From Rhodospirillales bacterium 24-66-33 (lineage in GTDB: Bacteria; Pseudomonadota; Alphaproteobacteria; Reyranellales; Reyranellaceae), in the NCBI GenBank assembly GCA_002281855.1, contig NCHQ01000023.1:124001-188000 (forward strand): a stretch of DNA of 64,000 nt. The letters run 5' to 3'. The notes beneath the pieces were generated by a model that saw only the letters and a program-made list of their open reading frames with translations, was not told where the DNA came from and did no database searches. The translations under genes and the position numbers were made by a program. This document shows, in pieces, positions 59,479 through 64,000 of the stretch. The first letter of the stretch is position 1. Every line of letters starts with the position of its first letter.

Positions 59479-59618
59479 TCCTGGGTCCACGAAATGGCCC
59501 ATCCCCCGGGCCGGCAGCGATCCGGTAGAGATCGCATCTCACACCATCAAATCGCAGGCGACATCCATGTCGACCTGCCTGCCAGCGCGCTGCACAACGC
59601 GGCTGCGGGGCCATAGCG

Positions 59619-60512
59619 ATGGCCGGCGCCTTCACCCTGGCTGACCTTCGCGCGCTAGCTGGCGGCCGCCCCGGCTTCCACGACGTCCCGTGCCCCATGT
59701 GCGGACCTGAGCGGCGATCCCCCAAGAACCGATTGCGCAACGTCCTTCGCGTCTGGCTGGTCGACGAACGCTTCGCGACCTACCACTGCGCGAGATGCGG
59801 CGAGAAGGGCGAGGCGCACGCCGGGGGTGTTCAAGCCCGACATGTCGACCGCGAGGCCATCCAGCGCGCTCGAGCCCTGGCCGAAAGCCGCGACCGGGCA
59901 GCGACGGCCGATCGGCTGGCCCTTGCCGGCTTTCTGTGGAAGCGCCGGACCCCGCTATCGGGCACCTGTGGTGAACGCTATCTCCGCGAGGCGCGCGGTT
60001 ACCAGGGCGAGATACCCGCGACCCTAGGATTCCTGGCGGCCCGCGCCCAGCACCCACCGGCCGTCGTGGCCGCCTTCGGCATCCCGATCGAACCAGAGCC
60101 CGGGCTGCTGGTCATGCCGGACAGCGCCGTGAAGGGCGTCCACATCACGCGCCTGCGCGCCGACGGCAGCGGCAAAGCGGAGGAGCCGGCCAAGGTCATC
60201 ATCGGCAAGTGCGCGGGCAGTCCGATCGTGCTGGCCCCGCTGAATGACGGCCTTGGCCTGGCTGTTACGGAGGGCATCGAAGACGGGCTCAGCATCTTCG
60301 GGGCGACGGGCCTCGGCACCTGGGCCGCCGGCGCCGCCTCTCGGCTTCCCGCGCTCGCTGACACAGTGCCGACCTACGCCAGGTCCGTCTCCGTCATCGC
60401 CGACGCCGATCCTGCCGGCCGACGCGGTGCTGCGGACCTTGCGGCCCGGCTTCGGGCGCGCTGGCTGCAGGTCGAGATGGTGACGTTCGACAAGACGCGG
60501 GCCGGCGCATGA
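59619..60512 (+). CDS. Toprim-domain primase-like protein
   Basis: This is a 297-residue protein. A zinc ribbon uses Cys25, Cys28, Cys57 and Cys60 (CPMC and CARC). The C-terminal Toprim domain has VTEGIEDGLSIF near 210 with the catalytic Glu and VIADADPAGRRG near 258-269 with the Asp pair. It should make RNA primers for element replication. Its stop overlaps the ATPase start by four bases, and the two likely form a primase-helicase pair. A separate DnaG-like catalytic linker is short, as in phage-type primases. Confidence 0.88.
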   Translation: MAGAFTLADLRALAGGRPGFHDVPCPMCGPERRSPKNRLRNVLRVWLVDERFATYHCARCGEKGEAHAGGVQARHVDREAIQRARALAESRDRAATADRLALAGFLWKRRTPLSGTCGERYLREARGYQGEIPATLGFLAARAQHPPAVVAAFGIPIEPEPGLLVMPDSAVKGVHITRLRADGSGKAEEPAKVIIGKCAGSPIVLAPLNDGLGLAVTEGIEDGLSIFGATGLGTWAAGAASRLPALADTVPTYARSVSVIADADPAGRRGAADLAARLRARWLQVEMVTFDKTRAGA

Positions 60513-61675
60513 GCGGGGTCGACGCGAACGACATCCTGCGCGCGCAAGGGCCGGACGGCCTTCGCCATGCTTTCGATCATGGCCGCCGAGGCGCCGAGGC
60601 GCCCCACAAGGGCAACGGGCTGCCGATCAAGTATTGGAGCGACCTGGACGCAGTAGTTGCGCCTGACAGGCTCGTTAAGCGCCTCCTCGGCACCACGGCA
60701 TTGACCCTGATCTACGGCGAGCCCGGATCCGGCAAGACGTTCCTCGCGACCGATCTCATGATGCACATCGCGCTCGGGCGTCCCTGGTTCGGGCGAGCCG
60801 TCACGCCGGGCGCCGTGCTGTACGTCGCCTGCGAGGGCACCGCAGGGATTTCCAATCGCCTCGAGGCGATCCGCCGGCGCCACGACCTCCCGGCTCAAGT
60901 GCCCATCGCCGTCGTTCCTGCAGTCGTAAATCTCGGTCCCGGCGGGCGCGATGCGGAGCGGGTAATCGAGGCGGCGGCCGCTGTTGAAGCGAAGACAGGG
61001 AAGGCAGTCCGGCTGGTCGTGATCGATACGTTGGCCCGTGCGATGGGCGGCGGCGACGAGAACACGAGCCAGGACATGGGCGCGTTCATCGCGGCCTGCG
61101 ACAAGATCCGGATCGATACCGGCGCAACGGTGCTGATCGTTCACCACAAGGGCAAGGCGCAAGGCTCGGGTGCCCGCGGGTCTTCCTCGCTGATCGGCGC
61201 AGTGGATACCGCGATCGAAGTCGAAAAGCGGGACGGGGCCAGGGTCGCCACGGTCGTTAAGCAGAAGGACGGCGCCGAGGGAGACGAGCTCGGCTTCGAC
61301 CTCGATATCGTGGAGGTGGGAAAGGACGAGGACGGCGAGTCGATCACCACCTGCATCGTGCAGCCCAGCGACAGTATCGCGAAGCAACGGCCAAAGCTCT
61401 CTCCGGTCGAAAAACGGGCCATCGACGTGCTGTTGAACGTCACCGTCGACCATCCAGTTGCAAAGGAGAACTATCGCGATTCCTTAGGAAACAGCGTGAC
61501 AGGCCCGAATGTCACGCCCACCAAAATCGAGTCGTTCCGCGAGGGCCTTAAATCGGCCGGCGTGACGGACCGTGACAACTCGCAAAACGAACGCCAGCAG
61601 TGGCGCCGCATCACGACAAACCTCGCAAACAAAGGGGTTTTAGTGATCAGCGGCGATCTCTGCTGGAAAGCGTGA
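60509..61675 (+). CDS. RepA/KaiC-like AAA ATPase, replicative helicase type
   Basis: This is a 388-residue RecA-fold ATPase. Walker A GEPGSGKT is at 70-77, Walker B LVVIDTLARAMGGGDEN near 171-187 and the downstream VLIVHHKGK near 207-215. The sequence GARGSSSLIGAVDTAIEV near 222 is typical of RepA-like hexameric helicases. The C-terminal 100 residues form a helical domain (KRAIDVLLNV, SFREGLKSAGVTDRDNS, WRRITTNLANKGVL), probably a winged DNA-binding region. The gene's 3' end already contains the first copies of the GTGAC repeat. Confidence 0.88.
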   Translation: MSGVDANDILRAQGPDGLRHAFDHGRRGAEAPHKGNGLPIKYWSDLDAVVAPDRLVKRLLGTTALTLIYGEPGSGKTFLATDLMMHIALGRPWFGRAVTPGAVLYVACEGTAGISNRLEAIRRRHDLPAQVPIAVVPAVVNLGPGGRDAERVIEAAAAVEAKTGKAVRLVVIDTLARAMGGGDENTSQDMGAFIAACDKIRIDTGATVLIVHHKGKAQGSGARGSSSLIGAVDTAIEVEKRDGARVATVVKQKDGAEGDELGFDLDIVEVGKDEDGESITTCIVQPSDSIAKQRPKLSPVEKRAIDVLLNVTVDHPVAKENYRDSLGNSVTGPNVTPTKIESFREGLKSAGVTDRDNSQNERQQWRRITTNLANKGVLVISGDLCWKA

Positions 61676-61779
61676 CACCCCGTGACAGTCTGTGACATCC
61701 CCTCTTTGTCACGCGGCCGTCGAGGCGTGACAAACGTGACGGCCCCTTTAGGGGGGGCCCGTCACGCTGTCACGTCACG
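61495..61779. repeat. Cluster of GTGAC repeats, possible iterons/origin
   Basis: Thirteen copies of GTGAC or its complement occur at 61495, 61511, 61561, 61571, 61671, 61681, 61691, 61708, 61726, 61735, 61761, 61769 and 61774, mostly as CGTGAC(A). Chance would give fewer than one in this length. Pairs and a triple are spaced exactly ten bases apart, one helical turn. The cluster begins in the ATPase gene and ends 105 bases beyond it, close to the GGCCCC-TTTA-GGGGGGCC stem at 61741-61759. It fits a replication origin or a regulatory array of the element. Confidence 0.75.
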
Positions 61780-62376
61780 CTCGACAGCCAGAACCGCCGG
61801 ACGACGCATGAAACGGTCCGCAGCGACTTGTTCGTGGTCGACCATAGGGGAGAACGGCCCCGTCCGTTCGGTGTGGTTCCATCGAACGGGGCCTGGCCGC
61901 AGGGAGATCGGGGGACCCCACGAGCGGTTGGCAGGAAGCTACTCGCGGCGCCGCCGTGTGCCAGCCGCATCGCCGAAAGACTATTGCGCCGCCCGCGCTG
62001 GGTACCATTCCACGGCGCACCTGCGGACCTGGCGCGAACCTAGTGCGCACCTCGCGGCAAGGTTCGCGCCCGCCCGATGCAGGCAGGCCGCCGCTTCAGG
62101 CCGGCGCACCCCTTGGGTGCGGACCTCGGAAAAACGCGCCAGCACTGGCGCGAAGCCGCGGAGCCGTGCCCCCGTGCGGGCTGCGCGGCGGGAGGACCCG
62201 AGCCACGCCCCTAGCCCTGGGGGCGGTGCCGCGTCGCCCCTCACCAGCCCTAGGGGGCCGGCACCCCGCCCGGGTCCTCCGGCGCGCTTTTTCTTTTGCG
62301 GGGCACGCGGCCCGTAGGATTCGAATGTTTTTGCGGCTTTCGTTTTTCCGTTTTGTTTTGATTGGGAGGCTCATCC
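61780..62376. other. GC-rich stretch without a convincing gene
   Basis: Reading frames exist on both strands, but they are Arg/Pro/Ala-rich, lack ribosome sites and resemble no family. The right end becomes T-rich (a run with TTTTT and TTTTGTTTTG near 62320-62360) just before the GGGAGG site of the next gene, which may be a promoter or a melting region. With the repeat cluster to its left, it may belong to an origin of replication. Confidence 0.55.
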
Positions 62377-62724
62377 ATGACCGAGCCTAGGCCTGCGGAC
62401 GACGACCTAGCGCGCGCGAAGCTGCTCGCCGTTATCGATGCCGCGCAGCTCGTGCTCGACGAGGCGCGGGCATTGCTGGGCGTTGCGGACGCGGGTCATG
62501 CAGCGGCGGTGCCGGCGATAGAGCCGGCATGGTCCCCGGAATGGGGAACGCTGCAGCAAGCGACCTCGATCCTGCAACGGTCGGCCGAAACGAGCGTGAA
62601 GATCATCCGGCGCAACGGCTTGGGCACCTTCAGGGATGGACGCTGGCGTGTCTGCCTCGCACGCTGCCGGGCTTATTGTGAAGGCCGGCCCTATCCACCG
62701 ATGGCGGGCGCCGGCCTTCGGTGA
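62377..62724 (+). CDS. Hypothetical element protein, 115 residues
   Basis: The start MTEPRPADDDLARAKLL is set by GGGAGG ten bases upstream. The N-terminal half is an acidic helix (LAVIDAAQLVLDEARALLGVADAG). The C-terminal half (LQQATSILQRSAETSVKIIRRNGLGTFRDGRWRVCLARCRAYC) resembles a small helix-turn-helix DNA-binding region. I cannot name the family. In phages and satellites a small protein here, ahead of the structural genes, is often a terminase small subunit or a late regulator, which is only a positional guess. Confidence 0.6.
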   Translation: MTEPRPADDDLARAKLLAVIDAAQLVLDEARALLGVADAGHAAAVPAIEPAWSPEWGTLQQATSILQRSAETSVKIIRRNGLGTFRDGRWRVCLARCRAYCEGRPYPPMAGAGLR

Positions 62725-62778
62725 AATTCGTACATTCTCGGACTGCTCGGGCGACGAGAGATCGCCGACCTTGGGCAC

Positions 62779-63441
62779 ATGCAGCTCACGCCCGCTCTGG
62801 CCTTCGCCGCCTCACCGCCGCCGCGGCTCAGCCGCGTGCTCTCCACCGTCCGCCAGCCCGACTCCAGCGCCGCCGCTCTGCAGGCCGCACTCGATAGCGT
62901 CGACACAGAGCTTGCCGCCGCCGAGGCCGCGGTCGATCTGCTCGAGGCCGATCGGCAAAGGCTGCTCATCGCCGGCGCCGAGCACACCCTCGACGAGATC
63001 GAGCGCCGGATCACCGTCGCGAACCGACACGTCGAGGCGCTGGCCGCCGCGAAGCGCGCGATCCCGGAGCGCCTGCGGGCTCGCCGTGAGATCGAAGGCA
63101 GTATCGACCGGCGCGCAGCCAAGGCGCGCGAGCTGCAGGTGCAGGGCCTGGCGATCCTGGCAGAGGCACACGGTCACGCCGCGCACCTGGCCAAGCTGCT
63201 CAATTCGCTTTGGGATGCCGTTAACGAGATCGAGGCGGTGAACGCCGAGTACATGCGCCTTGGCATCGATGCCCGCATCGCTCTTCCGCTGGAGCGCCTG
63301 GCCGAACAGATCGGCTGCCCGGTGACCGACCTTCCCGAGATCGGCGCTTGGTCGTTGGCGGGCTACTTCGAAAATCCCGTGGCGCCGGACAGGCAGCTCA
63401 GCCGCGCGAACGAATTCATCAACTCACGAGGCCGGAAATGA
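62779..63441 (+). CDS. Coiled-coil hypothetical element protein, 220 residues
   Basis: The N-terminal 130 residues are a long alanine- and leucine-rich coiled coil (ALQAALDSVDTELAAAEAAVDLLEADRQRLL, IERRITVANRHVEALAAAKRAIPERLRARREIEG). The C-terminal part (NSLWDAVNEIEAVNAEYMRLG) is also helical. No signal peptide or known family. Its stop overlaps the capsid ATG by four bases, so a role as scaffold for head assembly is possible. That role is an inference from position and coiled coil only. Confidence 0.6.
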   Translation: MQLTPALAFAASPPPRLSRVLSTVRQPDSSAAALQAALDSVDTELAAAEAAVDLLEADRQRLLIAGAEHTLDEIERRITVANRHVEALAAAKRAIPERLRARREIEGSIDRRAAKARELQVQGLAILAEAHGHAAHLAKLLNSLWDAVNEIEAVNAEYMRLGIDARIALPLERLAEQIGCPVTDLPEIGAWSLAGYFENPVAPDRQLSRANEFINSRGRK

Positions 63442-64000
63442 GAGCTACTCTGATCGCCAGTAACCGCGACCGCTTCCGCGAGGGCGTGACCCGTGCGCTG
63501 CTGCACCGGGGCGGCATCGGTGGCGGCGAGGCCAACGAATTCACGGGCGCCAACCTGCAGAGCCTGGCCCGCGACTGCCTCCTGCAGGCCGGTATCAGCC
63601 CGGCCTTCGCCGACCCGAGGCAGTTCGTCGGCGCCGCGCTCGGCATGCGGGGCGCCGTGATGTCCGGGGCGCACTCGACGTCGGATTTCCTGGAGATCCT
63701 GGCCAACGTCGCCAACAAGTCGATGCTGAAGGGCTACGGCGAGGCCGAGGAGACCTTCCATCTCTGGACGGCCAAGGGCGTCCTGGTCGACTTCAAGCCG
63801 CAGAAGCGCGTCGACCTCAATCTATTCCCGTCGCTGGCCGAGGTGCCGGAAGGCGCCGAGTACACCAGCGGGTCGATCGGCAACCGCGGCGAGACGATCC
63901 AGCTCGCCACCTACGGCAAGACCTTCGCGATCACGCGGCAGGCCATCATCAACGATGACCTCGACGCCTTTACCCGAGTTCCCCGGTACATGGGCCGCGC
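63438..64000 (+). CDS. Major capsid protein (Mu gpT-like), C-terminus cut by window edge
   Basis: The visible 187 codons read HSTSDFLEILANVANKSMLKGY, AEETFHLWTAKG, FKPQKRVDLNLFPSLAEVPEGAEYTSGSIGNRGETIQLATYGKTFAITRQAIINDDLDAFTRVPRYMGRA. This is the capsid part found in proteins annotated as prohead protease/major capsid fusions of alphaproteobacterial prophages. The protease half is missing: the protein starts with about 80 residues before the capsid core. The ATG is coupled to the coiled-coil gene by an ATGA overlap. A head protease may be encoded separately or provided by a helper phage. Confidence 0.85.
   Translation, partial: MRATLIASNRDRFREGVTRALLHRGGIGGGEANEFTGANLQSLARDCLLQAGISPAFADPRQFVGAALGMRGAVMSGAHSTSDFLEILANVANKSMLKGYGEAEETFHLWTAKGVLVDFKPQKRVDLNLFPSLAEVPEGAEYTSGSIGNRGETIQLATYGKTFAITRQAIINDDLDAFTRVPRYMGR

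Larger units (their letters stand above)
57345..64000. mobile_element. Integrated phage or phage-satellite-like element (right end outside window)
   Basis: From the integrase on, gene content changes from host metabolism to integration, control, replication and capsid. The order is tyrosine integrase (-), RHH regulator (-), palindromic operators, excisionase-type HTH (+), Toprim primase, RepA/KaiC-like ATPase, a GTGAC repeat cluster, two unknown proteins, and a gpT-like capsid. No terminase or portal is seen before the capsid. The left attachment site should lie in 57303-57344, next to the HAD gene. No tRNA is present there. The second att site is beyond the window. Confidence 0.85.

Noticed and set aside
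61682..62317. A 211-residue plus-strand frame after the ATPase
   Set aside because: Arg/Pro/Ala-rich, no ribosome site, no family resemblance, and it begins within the repeat cluster.

Overview
The window is about 64 kb of GC-rich chromosome from an alphaproteobacterium. The lineage call is an inference. It rests on the very high GC in third codon positions, several Bug/TctC-type binding proteins, ABC importers for nucleosides and peptides, an HWE-family kinase, a Nik1-like HAMP-repeat kinase, and dispersed palindromes of the kind found in Rhizobiales and Rhodospirillales. A Reyranella-like organism would fit, but no rRNA or tRNA is present to prove it.

Layout. 1-10613: a nucleoside/nucleobase salvage locus. 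A dihydropyrimidinase (cut by the left edge) is divergent from a tight run with a BMP-type ABC importer, cytidine deaminase, purine nucleoside phosphorylase, thymidine phosphorylase, a PhyH-type dioxygenase, adenosine deaminase and a periplasmic acid phosphatase. The logic is dephosphorylation outside, import, then deamination and phosphorolysis inside. 10604-19145 (minus): a family 1 binding protein, Dps, an adenylate/guanylate cyclase and a peptide ABC operon. A palindromic element lies between the binding-protein gene and the permease genes. 19238-25603: CBS-domain protein, gamma-glutamyltransferase, a flavin monooxygenase with a LysR regulator, and a two-gene unit ending in a probable UGSC-family selenoprotein (in-frame UGA, SECIS-like hairpin). 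25622-35932: tandem Lin0512 paralogues, two Bug receptors, DoxX, relics of a sugar ABC transporter, small low-complexity proteins with a terminator, stress-related small proteins, OsmC, exonuclease III and an ABC exporter.

36007-46584: a histidine acid phosphatase, an HWE hybrid kinase and an 1818-residue soluble hybrid kinase with eight near-identical 276-bp HAMP-coding units. Upstream on the same strand are a membrane protein and a binding protein without a signal peptide. 46732-57302: carboxylesterase, enolase-superfamily enzyme, a YaiI-type protein with an apparently non-standard start, a peptide-binding protein, AsmA, a FrnE-type thioredoxin-fold protein, a MipA/OmpV outer-membrane protein and a HAD phosphatase.

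57345-64000 (right edge): an integrated mobile element with tyrosine integrase, RHH regulator, three operator-like palindromes, excisionase-type HTH protein, Toprim primase, RepA/KaiC-like ATPase, a dense cluster of GTGAC repeats that may be a replication origin, two unknown proteins, and a gpT-like major capsid gene running off the window. This gene order (integration, control and replication genes, then capsid) resembles phage satellites as much as a full prophage.

The strongest leads are the UGSC selenoprotein unit and the mobile element with its repeat cluster and operators.
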